Shown piece by piece: positions 63,009-64,000 of a stretch of 64,000 bases of DNA. The notes under the pieces are model-generated. The model made no database searches. It was not told the DNA's origin and saw only the letters and a list, made by a program, of their open reading frames with translations. Origin of the DNA: Monomorium pharaonis (Eukaryota > Arthropoda > Insecta > Hymenoptera > Formicidae); the NCBI RefSeq assembly GCF_013373865.1, contig NC_050471.1, positions 4,625,307 through 4,689,306 on the forward strand. Direction: 5' to 3'. Within the stretch, counting starts at the first letter, position 1. The number at the start of each line of letters is the position of its first letter. The position numbers and the translations under genes are program-made.

Positions 63009-64000
63009 ATCTCAATCATATAAATAATTATGTAGACAAATTGGTCTATTATAAGTTTTTGTTTAAAAATTTGTATAAAAAATAATTATTGTTGCTTTTT
63101 AAATGTTTTTAATATTTTATATATTTCTGTATTTTTTCTGGGTATTATAGTTTATAAACACGAAATTTTAAATATAAACAAATAATGTTTATATAAACAA
63201 GCGATGTTTGTAACCACAGTATGTAAAAATAATTACTATAATAAAAATAAATTTTAGTCTCATATATTGATTTGAAAAAATTATATACAAAAATCACATT
63301 ATTTGATTAGTTTCAAATTATACACACTTAATTTCTGTAAGTTTTTATTAATTTTCAAGTTAACATTATTCTCATCTGTTGGAAACTTGAGCGACGAAGA
63401 TGATTACGTGCCGACTGATGGCAACGTGATTTTTATAAGACTTATAAATTCGCATTTAACATACGTATGATATCTAACCTGTATCATATGTCGGATGATG
63501 ATCTACTGAAGATTACAATATCAAAAATTAGTATGGAAAATTGAAATTTTTTTTCTTAATAACATTTTGTTATTTTATTTAATTATTTACATATTTTACT
63601 TGGTAAATTGTGACATAATAGTGACATAAATGTATTTAATTCTTGAAATATTAAATTTATTTATACTAATCTCTTGACTCTTCAATTGTTTTTGACTACG
63701 AAACATAAGTTACAATTTATAATAATCATGGAGAGAATTATTATTTAGAAAAATGTAAGTGAATTTAGAGTAAAAATATTTTTTTAATATGTTATAAAAA
63801 GATATGTCTAATTGTCTAATACGATTGTTCACTTACCGACAGAAAATATTCCAGCGAAAAGGTTGTCCTCTTGACATTGGAATTTATTTAAGCATATACC
63901 TCATTAAATTAAAGTACTTATTTAAACCATGACATATATACATATATGTATGTATGTATGTATGTATGCATATGTATATCAGGAATTTTGCCAACTGTAG
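63009..64000. other. AT-rich tail of the window
   Basis: No gene seen. It ends with a (TATG)n microsatellite. Further GST genes could lie beyond the right edge. Confidence 0.5.
63947..63968 (+). repeat. (TATG)n microsatellite
   Basis: Five to six TATG/GTAT units, preceded by a short TA/CA stretch. Confidence 0.85.

Overview
The window looks like nuclear DNA of an insect, most likely a hymenopteran and plausibly an ant. The reasons are intron-containing genes with insect-type homologues, a Delta-class glutathione S-transferase (GST) cluster, many long GA/TC, CA/TG and AT microsatellites, CpG-rich blocks alternating with AT-rich DNA, and short MITE-like elements with TA target duplications. 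The species cannot be named from the sequence.

Left part (1-13.65 kb, minus strand). The first five coding exons of an acid sphingomyelinase-like phosphodiesterase (SMPDL3 family) can be joined in frame from 13646 down to 7695. They give 233 residues: signal peptide, DxH metal site, CW/GKFGDY/CDSPW region, the WTGD motif and the region of the third metallophosphoesterase motif. The C-terminal half was not found in 1-7694 and presumably lies beyond the left edge behind a long intron. The third motif reads GHED where the canonical family has GNHD/E.

Middle (13.65-49.4 kb). I find no convincing protein-coding gene. About 35 kb of alternating CpG-rich and AT-rich DNA holds dense microsatellites, some of them 60-70 bp pure TC tracts, two related MITE copies, a diverged 130-bp direct duplication, and several palindromes. 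It could be intergenic regulatory DNA or a large intron of a gene whose exons lie elsewhere.

Right part (49.4-64 kb, plus strand). Three Delta-class GST genes stand in tandem, each with five coding exons and identical intron phases (0,2,0,0): GST-A (220 aa), GST-B (217 aa) and GST-C (247 aa, with an unusual acidic Glu/Gly/Gln C-terminal tail). All keep the catalytic Ser, the Pro-Cys-Arg that follows it, the ESR glutathione-binding triplet and the N-capping T-x-x-D. They have diverged strongly, as expected for an old detoxification array. GST-A sits at the edge of the CpG-rich block, while GST-B and GST-C lie in very AT-rich DNA. GST-B has a plausible TATA/initiator promoter and a possible 5'-UTR intron.

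No CRISPR array, rRNA, convincing tRNA or intact autonomous transposon was seen. I did not find a wholly new system. The most distinctive observations are the altered catalytic motif of the phosphodiesterase, the acidic tail of GST-C and the MITE family.
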